Shown one piece after another: positions 27,486 through 36,082 of a DNA stretch of 64,000 nt. This DNA is from Jannaschia formosa (GTDB lineage Bacteria > Pseudomonadota > Alphaproteobacteria > Rhodobacterales > Rhodobacteraceae). Made by a program: the position numbers and the translations under genes. The first letter of the stretch is position 1. Each line of letters starts with the position of its first letter. The stretch lies in contig NZ_QPLJ01000011.1 in assembly GCF_003340555.1 (NCBI RefSeq), positions 62,001 to 126,000 on the forward strand. The letters run 5' to 3'. The notes beneath the pieces were generated by a model, which saw only the letters and a list, made by a program, of their open reading frames with translations, searched no databases and was not told where the DNA came from.

Positions 27486-28549
27486 CTGGGGCCTTTCGCG
27501 ATGTCGATCGCGATCTTGCCGACATGGCGCTTGGATTGGAATGCCTCCTGCGCGGCGGGAAGGTCCTCCAGCGGCCAAGTCCCGGCGAGCGGCGGCACGA
27601 GGCGCCCCGCCTCGACCAATCCGATCAGCTCCGGCAGCAGCGCCGCGTCCTGCTCGGTCGATCCGAGGAAGGTCAGGTCCTTGAGGTAGAGGTCGCGCAG
27701 GTCGAGCGTCACCATCGGCCCCGCGATGGCGCCGGACACGACATAGCGGCCCCGGCGCGCGAGCGCTCCGATCAGCGCGGGCCAGGCCGGGCCACCGACG
27801 AGATCGAGGACCACGTCGAAGCCGTCCGGGGCCGGGGCCTCGTCGCGGGCCAGCGTCGTGGCAGCGCCCAAGGCGCGCAGCGCCTCCGCCTTGGACGGGG
27901 CGCATTGGGCGACCACCTCAGCCCCCCGCAGCGCGCAGAGCTGCACCGCCGCCGCGCCGACCCCGCCCGAGGCGCCGGTGACGAGAACCCGGTCGCCCGC
28001 GCCGGCGCCTGCCCGCGAGACCATGCCCAGCGCCGTCGCATAGGCGCAGGGAAGCGCGGCCAGCACCGTGTCGGGCAGGTCCGACCGCAGGTCGAGCGCG
28101 TCGAAGGACCGGGCCACGGCGTAGTCGGCGAAGCCGCCGTCGCACTCCGCCCCGAAGGTCCAGACCGGGGTGTCCGGCCGCTGCTGCAGGGCGCGCACCA
28201 GCACCCGCGCGCCGATGCGCGCCGGCGGGACCCCTTCCCCGACGGCGACGATCCGTCCGCTGCAATCGGCGCCCTGGATGCGGGGCAGGCGCAGGGCCGA
28301 GCCGGCCCAGCCGGCCGCCGCGTCGTCCGGCGTCGCGGCGTCGGCGGTCGCCCCTGTGACCCCCTTGGAATACCAGCCGACCCGCGTGTTGATGTCCGTG
28401 TTGTTGACCGAGGAGGCACCGACCGCGATCAGCACCTCGCCCGGGCCGGGGGAGGGCACCGGCAAGTCCGTCCGCCAGCGCAGCATCTCCGGCCCGCCAT
28501 GGCCGACGAGCTGCCAGCCGCGCATCCTGTCGGGCAGGGCGGGGGTCAT
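27482..28549 (-). CDS. Zinc-free quinone reductase-like MDR oxidoreductase
   Basis: An NADPH-dependent medium-chain dehydrogenase/reductase of 355 residues. The N-terminal GroES-like domain begins MRGWQLVGHGGPEMLRW and contains NNTDINTRVGWY. The Rossmann fold carries VLVTGASGGVGAAAVQL, and the zinc-binding cysteines of alcohol dehydrogenases are missing. This resembles QorA/zeta-crystallin-type reductases. The ATG at 28549 was chosen because the family N-terminus follows directly. First gene of a two-gene unit with the GST. Confidence 0.9.
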   Translation of the reverse strand: MTPALPDRMRGWQLVGHGGPEMLRWRTDLPVPSPGPGEVLIAVGASSVNNTDINTRVGWYSKGVTGATADAATPDDAAAGWAGSALRLPRIQGADCSGRIVAVGEGVPPARIGARVLVRALQQRPDTPVWTFGAECDGGFADYAVARSFDALDLRSDLPDTVLAALPCAYATALGMVSRAGAGAGDRVLVTGASGGVGAAAVQLCALRGAEVVAQCAPSKAEALRALGAATTLARDEAPAPDGFDVVLDLVGGPAWPALIGALARRGRYVVSGAIAGPMVTLDLRDLYLKDLTFLGSTEQDAALLPELIGLVEAGRLVPPLAGTWPLEDLPAAQEAFQSKRHVGKIAIDIAKGPR

Positions 28550-28628
28550 GCGCCGTCTTCCGCGCGGAGGCGCCGTCTCCGGCCGGGACGCGCTCGACCC
28601 GCCGGCCGGAGGGGAGCCGGGGCCCGGA

Positions 28629-29333
28629 TCAGCCCGCCGCCATCCGGTTGTGCTTGCGCGCCATGAAGGACTTGGCTGTCTCGACCGCCACGGCCGCGTC
28701 ACGGCAATAGGCGTCGGCGCCGATGGCGCGGCCGAACTCCTCGTTCAGGGGCGCGCCGCCGACCAGCACGGTGTAGTCGTCGCGGATGCCCTTCTCCTTC
28801 AGCGCGTCGATGACGACCTTCATGTAGGGCATCGTCGTCGTCAGCAGCGCGGACATCCCGAGGATGTCGGCATCCTCGCGCTCCAGCGCCTCCAGATAGG
28901 CGTCGGCGGCGTTGTTGATGCCGAGGTCGACGACCTCGAAGCCCGCGCCCTCCATCATCATCGAGACGAGGTTCTTGCCGATGTCATGGATGTCGCCCTT
29001 GACCGTGCCGATGACCATCTTGCCGACGCGCGGGGCGCCGGTCTCGACGAGAAGCGGCTTCAGGATGGCCATGCCGCCCTTCATCGCGTTCGCGGCCAGC
29101 AGCACCTCGGGCACGAACAGGATGCCGTCCCGGAAGTCGTTTCCGACGATGGTCATGCCGCCGACCAGCGCCTTGGTCAGGATGTCGTAAGGCTCCCATC
29201 CCCGCTCCAGCAGGATGTTCACGCCTTCCTCGATCTCTTCCCTGAGCCCGTCGTAGAGGTCGTCGAACATCTGCTGGACGAGCTCGTCGTCGTTCAGCTC
29301 GCTCAGGACGATCTCGTCGTCTTCGTCGGACAT
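28629..29333 (-). CDS. Corrinoid (B12-binding) protein, MtbC/MetH-type
   Basis: A 234-residue cobalamin carrier. A four-helix cap domain (EEIEEGVNILLERGWEPYDILTKALVGGMTIVGNDFRDGILFVPEVLLAANAM) precedes a Rossmann-like B12 domain with the DxHxxG motif (VKGDIHDIGKN), whose His is the cobalt ligand, then SALLTTTM and the GGAPLNEEF segment. In Rhodobacterales such stand-alone proteins can serve as the cobalamin subunit of a split methionine synthase. The homocysteine methyltransferase at 31.7 kb and DUF1638 at 15.7 kb support that reading. It could instead serve a methylamine-type demethylase. No B12 riboswitch was recognised upstream. Confidence 0.92.
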   Translation of the reverse strand: MSDEDDEIVLSELNDDELVQQMFDDLYDGLREEIEEGVNILLERGWEPYDILTKALVGGMTIVGNDFRDGILFVPEVLLAANAMKGGMAILKPLLVETGAPRVGKMVIGTVKGDIHDIGKNLVSMMMEGAGFEVVDLGINNAADAYLEALEREDADILGMSALLTTTMPYMKVVIDALKEKGIRDDYTVLVGGAPLNEEFGRAIGADAYCRDAAVAVETAKSFMARKHNRMAAG

Positions 29334-29516
29334 GCGTGTTCCTTTCGATGGCCTGATCCGGCTCCCTCGATCCCCCGTGTCGCACCCAAGCCCGGGTCCG
29401 ACGCGGCGAAAACCGACGCGGCGCGGTCCCGGCGCGACGCCGGCCACCGGTCCCGGGATGCCACGGGGCTGGATCGCACGGCGCGCGGGGGGCGTCCAAT
29501 CGAAGCTTCGCGTCTC

Positions 29517-29545
29517 TTGCATGAGTCGCGTTCATGTTCTACATT
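29517..29545 (+). promoter_or_regulatory. Sigma70-type promoter of the radical SAM gene
   Basis: TTGCAT (29517-29522) and TACATT (29540-29545) are separated by 17 bp, a good housekeeping promoter match. Transcription would begin about 7 bases later, at or next to the ATG at 29553, so the mRNA would be leaderless or nearly so. The -10 hexamer lies inside the LexA box. Confidence 0.6.
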
Positions 29546-29550
29546 CGTTC
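29536..29550 (+). promoter_or_regulatory. LexA (SOS) box, GTTC-N7-GTTC
   Basis: The direct repeat GTTC TACATTC GTTC matches the alphaproteobacterial LexA site exactly. It ends 3 bp before the start codon of the radical SAM gene and covers the putative -10 hexamer, so LexA binding would shut the gene off until DNA damage. Confidence 0.8.
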
Positions 29551-29552
29551 TC

Positions 29553-30605
29553 ATGTTCGACGGATCGCCCCAGACCCAGGCCATCGCCACCCGCGGCGCG
29601 CTGTCCAACGGCGTCAGCCGCTTCGATCCCTACACCCGCGAGGTGCCGCTGCCGGTCCGGCCCCGGACCGAGGTGCGGGAGGAGGCGCTGGGTCGGGCGA
29701 TCACCCGCAACAGCTCTCCCGACCTGGGGTTCGACCGCTCGGTGAACCCCTATCGCGGCTGCGAGCACGGATGCATCTACTGCTATGCCCGCCCCAGCCA
29801 CGCCTATCTGGGCCTGTCGCCGGGCCTCGACTTCGAGACCCGGCTGATCGCGCGTCCCGGCGCGCCCGAGGCGCTGGCGCGCGAGTTGCGGGCCAAGGGC
29901 TACCGCCCGGCGACCTTGGCCATCGGGACGAACACCGACCCCTACCAGCCGATCGAGCGCGACCGCCGCATCATGCGCGGCCTGCTCGAGGTGCTGCGCG
30001 ACCACCGCCACCCGGTCGCGATCACCACGAAGGGCTCGCTGGTCGAGCGCGACGTCGACATCCTGTCCGAGATGGGGCCGGAACTATGCCGCGTCGGCCT
30101 GTCGGTGACGACTCTGGACGACGCGCTGGCCCGCAAGCTGGAGCCGCGGGTCCCGGTGCCGTCCCGCCGCCTGCGCGCCATCGAGCGGCTGGCCGAGGCG
30201 GGCGTGGTCGTGCGGGTCATGGTCTCGCCGACGATCCCCGGCCTGACCGATCACGAGGTCGAGGCGATCCTGCGCGCGGCCCGCGACGCCGGAGCGCAGG
30301 CGGCCAGCATGATCCCCCTGCGCCTGCCGCTGGAGGTGGCGCCGCTCTTCGAGGAATGGCTGCGGGAGCATGTGCCCGACCGCGCCCGCAAGGTCCTGAA
30401 CCGCGTGCGGGAGTTTCATGGCGGCAAGCTCTACGACGCGGGGTTCGGGCACCGGATGCGGGGCAGGGGGGGCCATGCCGACCTGCTCCAGGCGCGCTTC
30501 CACCGGGCCTGCGGCGAGCTCGGGCTCGCCTATCGCCTGCCCGCGCTGCGCACCGACCTGTTCGAGGTGCCTGCCCGGGCGGGGGACCAGCTCGCCCTGT
30601 TCTGA
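29553..30605 (+). CDS. PA0069/Rv2578c-type radical SAM protein, SplB-like
   Basis: A 350-residue radical SAM enzyme. The cluster motif is NPYRGCEHGCIYCYARPSHAYLG (C-x3-C-x2-C), followed by the IGTNTDPYQPIE segment and ITTKGSLVERDVDIL typical of this family, which is related to spore photoproduct lyase. The substrate is unknown; DNA repair or DNA modification is a reasonable inference because a perfect LexA box overlaps the promoter. The ATG at 29553 is chosen because homologous sequence starts there; there is no ribosome binding site, consistent with a leaderless message. Confidence 0.9.
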   Translation: MFDGSPQTQAIATRGALSNGVSRFDPYTREVPLPVRPRTEVREEALGRAITRNSSPDLGFDRSVNPYRGCEHGCIYCYARPSHAYLGLSPGLDFETRLIARPGAPEALARELRAKGYRPATLAIGTNTDPYQPIERDRRIMRGLLEVLRDHRHPVAITTKGSLVERDVDILSEMGPELCRVGLSVTTLDDALARKLEPRVPVPSRRLRAIERLAEAGVVVRVMVSPTIPGLTDHEVEAILRAARDAGAQAASMIPLRLPLEVAPLFEEWLREHVPDRARKVLNRVREFHGGKLYDAGFGHRMRGRGGHADLLQARFHRACGELGLAYRLPALRTDLFEVPARAGDQLALF

Positions 30606-30640
30606 AGCGTCGGACGATTTCCTCCAGGGGATGAGATCCG

Positions 30641-30677
30641 GGAAGGTCCCGAGGGCGAAGCCCCGCAGGGTCCTTCC
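30641..30677. terminator. Nested stem-loop between convergent genes
   Basis: GGAAGG pairs with CCTTCC, CCC with GGG, and an inner GGGC-GAA-GCCC hairpin forms within. One T:T mismatch interrupts the stem. It lies in the 188-bp gap between the radical SAM gene (plus) and the EEP gene (minus), so it probably ends one or both transcripts. Confidence 0.55.
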
Positions 30678-30793
30678 GGGTCGACATCATCGTCCGATGC
30701 TTTGAGCGTGGCGGTTGCCCCGCGCCGGGACGGCGCCCCGTCACACCTCGGCATCCACCGGATGCCTGCCGTGCGCCGCGACCGTGGCGCCGC

Positions 30794-31687
30794 TCAATCC
30801 AACGGTCGCGGGTGCAGCGTCGCCGTCACGGCGTGGTGGTCCGAACCGTGACGTTCTCCACGCACGGCCGCGACCTGCCAGCCACGGGGCGCGAGGATGT
30901 GGTCGATGGGCAGGCGCAGCGCGCCGCCGAGGTCGACATAGGTGGCGCGCAGGCCGGGCGCGACCTTTGCACCGACGCTGTCGGCCAGCGTGCCGACAGC
31001 GGCGGACCAGGGCATCTGGTTGAAGTCGCCGCCCAGAAGGACCGGGCCGGGCAGGGCCGACAGCTCCGCCCTCAGGCCCGCCACCTGCTGCGTCTGGCGG
31101 TCGCCCGCGGCGGGCCAGGGCCAGAACACGTGGACGGAGACGAGCGTCAGCTCGGCCCCCGGGGCGCCGACCCCCTCCGGCAGCCGCAGTCGTATCCAGG
31201 CCGCGCCGGAGGGCGTGCAGCCCGAGGCGATGACCGGATGCCGGGTCAGCGCCGCGGTCGTAACCCAGCCGGGACGGGGGCAGATCTCGAGGTGCCACTC
31301 GGGCGGCAGGTCCGACAGCGTGAAGATCGCTTCGCCGACCTCCTGCAGGGTGGCGGTGTCGACGCCGGCCAGGCGCTCGGGAAGATCGGCCGCGCGATTC
31401 CCCTGATGCAGGTTGTGCTGAAGGTGGCGCAGCACGGGCGCCCCGGTCACGGCGTCTGGGGTCACGGCATGGCTCAGCACGTCCCACGCGCCGAGGCAGG
31501 CCAGGGCCCCCAACCCCGGACGAAGCGCGGCCGGCAGGATCGGGAAGGACGCGAGCAGCAGCAGGGCGGCCGCCAGATACAGCTGCGGGACGGCCAGGCT
31601 GTCGAGCGGGGCCCAGAGCCCCCCCAGCAGCGCCCCGGCAAGCGCCGCCGCCAGCACGAGCGCCAGGGCGGCGGCGAGTCGTCTCAC
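30794..31687 (-). CDS. Membrane-anchored endonuclease/exonuclease/phosphatase family protein
   Basis: A 297-residue protein with three N-terminal hydrophobic segments (residues about 4-80) followed by an EEP-type phosphoesterase domain. Motifs include LQEVGEAIF (metal-binding Glu), LLGGDFNQMPW (Asp/Asn), LPIDHILAPRG and GSDHHAVTATL (catalytic Asp-His). The domain is probably periplasmic. The start is GTG at 31687, forming a GTGA overlap with the stop of the methyltransferase gene, so the two are translationally coupled. Substrate unknown. Confidence 0.87.
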   Translation of the reverse strand: MRRLAAALALVLAAALAGALLGGLWAPLDSLAVPQLYLAAALLLLASFPILPAALRPGLGALACLGAWDVLSHAVTPDAVTGAPVLRHLQHNLHQGNRAADLPERLAGVDTATLQEVGEAIFTLSDLPPEWHLEICPRPGWVTTAALTRHPVIASGCTPSGAAWIRLRLPEGVGAPGAELTLVSVHVFWPWPAAGDRQTQQVAGLRAELSALPGPVLLGGDFNQMPWSAAVGTLADSVGAKVAPGLRATYVDLGGALRLPIDHILAPRGWQVAAVRGERHGSDHHAVTATLHPRPLD

Positions 31688-32691
31688 TCGCGCGCGCGCC
31701 TGCGGCTGCGGCGTTCGCGGGTCGGGCCGCGCCCGTCGGTCCCGTCGCTGTCCGACGAGAAGCCGCCCAGTGCCTCGACCACGTCGTCGAGCCCGGGAAC
31801 GGGGCCGCGCGGCGTCGACTCCAGTGCGGCGCGCATGACCCGCAGGTGGTCGGGCGTCGTGCCGCAGCAGCCGCCGATGATCGTCGCCCCCGCATCGCGC
31901 GCCATCACGGCGTAGCGACCCATCAACTCCGGCGTGCCGTCGTAATGAATGTGCCCGTCGTGGTATTTCGGGATGCCCGCGTTGCCCTTGGCGATCACCG
32001 GCAACTCGCCGGTGAAGCCGGTCACGGTGCGGATCAGGTCCGAGGCGCCGGTGCCGCAATTGGCACCATAGGCCAGCGGCGGATGCGGCAGCCGGGCGAC
32101 GAGCCGCGACATCTCGGCCGAGGTCGTGCCCATCATCGTCCGACCGGCGGTGTCGAAGCTCATGGTCACGCACCAGGGCATCTCGGCCAGGCGCGCGGCC
32201 TCGGCGGCGGCCTTCAGCTCTTCCGGGGCGCTGATCGTCTCGACCCAGAGCACGTCGGCGCCGCCCTCCTTCAGGCCCTCGGCCTGCTGGTGGAAGATCT
32301 CGACGGCGGACTCGTGGCTCAGCGGTCCCATCGGGGCCATGATCTCGCCCGTGGGACCCATCGAGCCTGCGACGATGACCTTCCGCCCCGACGCATCCGC
32401 GATCTCGCGCCCGATCTCGGCGCCCATGCGCGACAGCTCTCCGGCACGGTGGCCCGCATCATGCAGCTTCAGCCGCGAGGCGTTGCCGCCGAAGGTGTTG
32501 GTCAGGAACAGGTCCGACCCCGCCTCGACCGAGCCGCGATAGAGCGCGCGCACCTTGTCGGGCGCCGTCTCGTTCCAGAACTCGGGCGCGTCCCCGGACT
32601 GCAACCCCATGTTGAACAGGATCGTCCCGGTCGCCCCGTCGGCCATCAGCCAGTCGCGTTCGCCGAGCAGGGTCTCGAGTGGGGATGGCAT
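31684..32691 (-). CDS. Homocysteine S-methyltransferase (BHMT/MetH-N type)
   Basis: Transfers a methyl group to homocysteine. The 335-residue protein has the family start (RDWLMADGATGTILFNMG), the zinc ligand region YGANCGTGASD and the closing double-cysteine GGCCGTTPDH. It lacks the pterin, cobalamin and reactivation domains of full MetH. In Rhodobacterales this stand-alone domain works with a separate corrinoid protein (here at 28.6 kb) and a pterin-binding protein (not in the window). Annotation as betaine-homocysteine methyltransferase is the alternative. The C-terminal 30 residues are a basic low-complexity tail. Coupled to the EEP gene downstream. Confidence 0.9.
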   Translation of the reverse strand: MPSPLETLLGERDWLMADGATGTILFNMGLQSGDAPEFWNETAPDKVRALYRGSVEAGSDLFLTNTFGGNASRLKLHDAGHRAGELSRMGAEIGREIADASGRKVIVAGSMGPTGEIMAPMGPLSHESAVEIFHQQAEGLKEGGADVLWVETISAPEELKAAAEAARLAEMPWCVTMSFDTAGRTMMGTTSAEMSRLVARLPHPPLAYGANCGTGASDLIRTVTGFTGELPVIAKGNAGIPKYHDGHIHYDGTPELMGRYAVMARDAGATIIGGCCGTTPDHLRVMRAALESTPRGPVPGLDDVVEALGGFSSDSDGTDGRGPTRERRSRRRARE

Positions 32692-32903
32692 TGTCGCGCT
32701 CCGTCGGATGGGTCGGGGCCGTATGCGCGCCCGCGCCCCGGGGCGCAAATCGAAATCGCTCATGGGAGAGGTGAGCCGCGCCTCAGCTTCGGGGAACTCC
32801 CGTAGAATGCGACCCATCCTCTCCGCTTTCGCGCCGGTTTGTGCCATCTTCAGGCCCATCGCGACCGCCACCCCGGGGGCAGTCATTTCAACCGGAGGCG
32901 GCG

Positions 32904-33362
32904 ATGTCACAGTTCAGCGATCTCAGGGCCGTAAGCCGGCATGGCGCGGGCTTCCTCGTGGCGCGGGACGTCCTGTCGGTCGCGATGATCGTCGCCGATG
33001 CCGATGGCCGCAGCGGCGCTGACGGGGCCGAGCGGGTGATCGACACGGTGCACGCGCTGCCCGGACTCGAAGGGCTGGACCGCGCCGCCATCCGCAAGGC
33101 CGGCCTGCAGGCCAGTGAAGGCCTCGCCCGCAGGGGGGTGGAGGCGGTGTTCTCCGACGCGGCGGAGCGGCTCGACGCGCGCACCGCGAACGCCGCGATC
33201 CTGCTGGCCTGCCGCGTGGCGCTGATCGACGGCGGGATCAGCGCCGATGGCGACGCGGTGCTGCGCCCGATGGCGCGGCGCCTCGGGATCGGGCCGTCGC
33301 GGCTGGAGGCGATCCGCGTCCTGGCCGCCCGGCGCGAGGCGCGGGCCGGGGGACGGCCGTGA
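32904..33362 (+). CDS. TerB-like helical protein
   Basis: A 152-residue, all-helical, probably cytosolic protein. Two segments resemble TerB/DjlA N-terminal repeats with acidic loops: VAMIVADADGRSGADGAERV and VALIDGGISADGDAVLRPMARRLGI. GGAGG precedes the ATG at 32904 with good spacing. Its stop overlaps the GTG start of the next gene (GTGA), so the two are coupled. TerB-like domains occur in tellurite resistance, DnaJ-like and stress modules. No other ter gene is here and the role is unknown. Confidence 0.75.
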   Translation: MSQFSDLRAVSRHGAGFLVARDVLSVAMIVADADGRSGADGAERVIDTVHALPGLEGLDRAAIRKAGLQASEGLARRGVEAVFSDAAERLDARTANAAILLACRVALIDGGISADGDAVLRPMARRLGIGPSRLEAIRVLAARREARAGGRP

Positions 33363-34369
33363 CCGCGCCGCGCCCCTGGACCGCCCATCGTCCGCGCGGC
33401 GAAGGCGCGCGGCGCCTGGCCGCGCCCTTCCGCATCCTCGTCATGCTGGAGGACCGGCTGAACCTGCGCCTGCACGAGCTGCGCGACGCCCTGCGCGAGG
33501 ATTTCCCGCAGATCGACTGGCCGGACGATCCCGCCGTGCCGGACCTGCCCTTCGACACCCATGACGCGCCGGTCGGCGTCGTCAGCTGCGGGCGCGCCGC
33601 GCTGCCGGCGCAGATCACCGCCCATCGCCGCGCCGACATCGCCTGGTCGGCGCTTCTGCCGCGCAACCGCCTGACCCCCGTCGACCGGCTGGCCCGGCGG
33701 CTCGCCGCGGCGGGCACCCATCTGGAGATTGCCGTAACCAGCCGCGGCCCGGCGCTTCCCGACCGGCTGGAGGCCGCGCGCCGCGCCACCGCCATCGCCG
33801 CGGTCTTCGCCGACCTGCCCATCGCCGCCGGCGCGGTGCAGCTCTGGTCCGACCGGGTGCTTTCGCCGCAGCAGACCATAGACCTCGCCGCCTCCGCCGC
33901 CGCCGGAGAGGTGCCGCTGCTCGACTGGACGCTGCCGCTCCTGTTCTACCACGACGCCACCGACGAGGAGGCCGAGCTGTCCAGCGGGACGACCGTCGGC
34001 CTCTCCGCGCTGCTGGGTTACGAGCTGGAGCTGCGCCAGAGCCCCGAGCCGGCGGGCCTCGTCATTGCGGCCATCATGGACGTCGCGCAGCAGCTCGTGA
34101 CCGAGGGGATCGCCCTGCGCGACGGCGGCGAGATCGCGCCTTTCGGCGCCGAGGCGCATCGCACGCGGCTTCTGCCCGAGGGGCTGCTCGGCAACGACAC
34201 GGATCGCTGGTGCCTCGTCCATCCCGACAGCGCCTTCCACGACCAGGAGCTGCTGGGTCCCACGCTGTCGCAGGCGGCGCCGAAGGGCCTGCTCGCGCGG
34301 GCGATGGACCTGTTCGCAAGCCGACCGCCCGCGCATCCGCAACGCCGCGGCGCCCCGCGGGGGGTGTGA
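33359..34369 (+). CDS. Unrecognised protein coupled to the TerB-like gene
   Basis: A 336-residue soluble protein with no signal peptide or membrane helix. The middle (residues about 70-170) looks alpha/beta. The later part, TTVGLSALLGYELELRQSP...IMDVAQQLVTEGIALRDGGEIAP, vaguely recalls DUF4261-type proteins, though I am not confident. The start is GTG at 33359, overlapping the TerB-like stop by 4 bases. Codon use matches the neighbours. The C-terminal 20 residues are Pro/Arg-rich. Function cannot be assigned. Confidence 0.75.
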   Translation: MTAPRPWTAHRPRGEGARRLAAPFRILVMLEDRLNLRLHELRDALREDFPQIDWPDDPAVPDLPFDTHDAPVGVVSCGRAALPAQITAHRRADIAWSALLPRNRLTPVDRLARRLAAAGTHLEIAVTSRGPALPDRLEAARRATAIAAVFADLPIAAGAVQLWSDRVLSPQQTIDLAASAAAGEVPLLDWTLPLLFYHDATDEEAELSSGTTVGLSALLGYELELRQSPEPAGLVIAAIMDVAQQLVTEGIALRDGGEIAPFGAEAHRTRLLPEGLLGNDTDRWCLVHPDSAFHDQELLGPTLSQAAPKGLLARAMDLFASRPPAHPQRRGAPRGV

Positions 34370-34669
34370 CACGCGCGGGGCCGCGCGCCGGGTCCGAGTT
34401 CGCCCGAACGGGGCGGGGCCGTCGCCTTCTTCGAGCCAACCCCGACGATCCCGGCCCGCGAGGTCGTCGGGGCGAGCCTTGGGATCACGCGGCGTTTAGA
34501 GTCGGACGTATCGCCGCACCGCGAGCGAAGGCCCTGGATCGACCAAGGTGGCCTTGGCCGCCCCGACAGGGCGCGAGCTAAAAGCTGGCCCCGGAGATTG
34601 GCGAGGCATCTGAGGCCCCGCCGTCCAGAACGCTCCCCGGGACGGCGGCCGGGCCGCGACCGGACGCCT
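34370..34669. other. 300-bp gap between convergent genes
   Basis: Between the unknown gene (plus) and the DUF1476 gene (minus). No open frame with family similarity, no RNA and no strong terminator hairpin were recognised. Composition is similar to the surroundings. Confidence 0.5.
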
Positions 34670-34990
34670 CTAGCTCAGCTCGGTCATCACCTGCTGCTTC
34701 GCCGTCTCCATCAGCTCCGCCATCTTGGCACGAATCTCGGCCTCGCCCGCCTTGCCCTCAAGATCACCCGAGACCTTGCGGTACACGTCCTCGTCCCCGG
34801 CTTCCTGGAAGTCGGACTTCACGACCTCGGTCGCATAGGCCTTCAGCGCGTCGCCGGACTTGCCCAGCTTGCCGCCCGCCCATTCGCCCAGCAGGCGGTT
34901 GCGCCGCGCCTCGACCTTGAACTGAAGCTCCGCGTCATGCGCGAACTTGTTCTCGAAGCTCTTCTTGCGATCGTTGAAGTTGTCGGACAT
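34670..34990 (-). CDS. DUF1476 protein, F1-ATPase zeta-type inhibitor
   Basis: A 106-residue, highly charged four-helix protein. The N-terminal [33 protein letters not shown] is the signature of DUF1476, the zeta subunit that in Paracoccus-like alphaproteobacteria inhibits ATP hydrolysis by F1F0-ATP synthase. The N-terminal helix is the inhibitory part. It diverges from purC with a 139-bp gap, a common order in the Rhodobacterales. Confidence 0.92.
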   Translation of the reverse strand: MSDNFNDRKKSFENKFAHDAELQFKVEARRNRLLGEWAGGKLGKSGDALKAYATEVVKSDFQEAGDEDVYRKVSGDLEGKAGEAEIRAKMAELMETAKQQVMTELS

Positions 34991-35129
34991 GGCCCCTCTC
35001 CCGGTGACTGCCCGCCCGATATGGGCCAGCGTCCTCGCGCAGACAAGGCCGTGCAGGGCCCGCGCGCTTGCGGCGCGCGGGCTTAAGCCCTATGTCGGCG
35101 TCTACCCCGCAGATTCCCCCGGAGACAAC

Positions 35130-35891
35130 ATGGCCAGGCGCAAGAAGGTCTACGAAGGCAAGGCCAAGATCCTCTACGAGGGCCCGGAACCCGGCACCCT
35201 GGTGCAGTACTTCAAGGATGACGCGACCGCGTTCAACGCCGAAAAGAAGGCGGTGATCGACGGAAAGGGCGTGCTGAACAACCGCCTGTCGGAGTTCTTC
35301 ATGACCGGCCTCGCCCAGGTCGGGGTGCCGACGCATTTCATCCGCCGCCTCAACATGCGCGAGCAGCTGATCCGCTCGGTCGAGATCATCCCGCTCGAGG
35401 TCATCGTCCGCAACATCGCCGCCGGCAGCCTGTCGAAGCGCCTCGGCATCGAGGAGGGCACGCCGCTGCCGCGCCCGATCATCGAGTTCTGCTACAAGGA
35501 CGACAAGCTGGGCGACCCGCTCGTCGCCGAGGAGCACATCATCGCCTTCGGCTGGGCCAGCCAGCAGGACCTCGACGACATCGTCGCGCTGGCGCTCCGG
35601 GTCAACGACTTCATGTCCGGCTGCATGCTGGCGGTCGGGATCAAGCTCGTCGACTTCAAGATCGAGGTCGGCCGCATCTGGGAGAACGACTTCCCCCGGC
35701 TGATCCTCGCCGACGAGATCAGCCCCGACAGCTGCCGCCTGTGGGACGTCGAGACCGGCAAGAAGCTGGACAAGGACGTGTTCCGGCAGGACCTCGGGAA
35801 CCTCGCCGACGCCTACACGGAGGTCGCCCGCCGTCTCGGCGTGCTGCCGACCAACTCCGCGCCCGTCACCCGGCCGACGCTGATCAACTGA
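35130..35891 (+). CDS. purC: SAICAR synthetase PurC
   Basis: Phosphoribosylaminoimidazole-succinocarboxamide synthase of purine synthesis; 253 residues. Motifs are [13 protein letters not shown] (glycine-rich ATP loop), [26 protein letters not shown] (typical PLEVIVRN), and DFKIEVGR and [15 protein letters not shown] in the substrate/metal site. The ATG at 35130 follows a GGAG. purS follows after 191 bp. Confidence 0.97.
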   Translation: MARRKKVYEGKAKILYEGPEPGTLVQYFKDDATAFNAEKKAVIDGKGVLNNRLSEFFMTGLAQVGVPTHFIRRLNMREQLIRSVEIIPLEVIVRNIAAGSLSKRLGIEEGTPLPRPIIEFCYKDDKLGDPLVAEEHIIAFGWASQQDLDDIVALALRVNDFMSGCMLAVGIKLVDFKIEVGRIWENDFPRLILADEISPDSCRLWDVETGKKLDKDVFRQDLGNLADAYTEVARRLGVLPTNSAPVTRPTLIN

Positions 35892-35904
35892 AGGGCGGGA
35901 GCAT

Positions 35905-35931
35905 CCCGCTTCGATGCTCCCCAAATATGCC
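35905..35931 (-). repeat. Intergenic repeat copy A (27 bp)
   Basis: Read on the minus strand this 27-bp unit is GGCATATTTG-G-GGAGCATC then GAAGCGGG, and it matches 26 of 27 bases of the copy at 38502-38528, which lies on the opposite strand. It sits in the purC-purS gap. The first half also pairs partly with flanking bases (GGGAGCATCCC nearby). Confidence 0.8.
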
Positions 35932-36082
35932 CGCCGGAGGCGCAGGCCGGAACCGGGCGATCCCGCCCGTCATCCCGGCCTGTCCCGGCGGGCGCCCGGC
36001 CGGGCGGGCGTCTGCGCCCCCCTCCGGATTGAACTCCGCCCCGCAGCAGGCTAGGCCCGGCGCAGGCACAGGAGGGTTTCCT

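Noticed and set aside
29334-29552. Possible cobalamin or SAM riboswitch before the corrinoid gene
   Set aside because: Looked for a B12-box-like conserved core and saw none; only short G/C repeats are present.
32692-32903. Upstream in-frame extension of the homocysteine methyltransferase (peptide with ERMGRILREFPEAEARL)
   Set aside because: The family N-terminus begins at the ATG at 32691; the upstream peptide has no ribosome binding site evidence and overlaps the promoter zone of the TerB-like gene.
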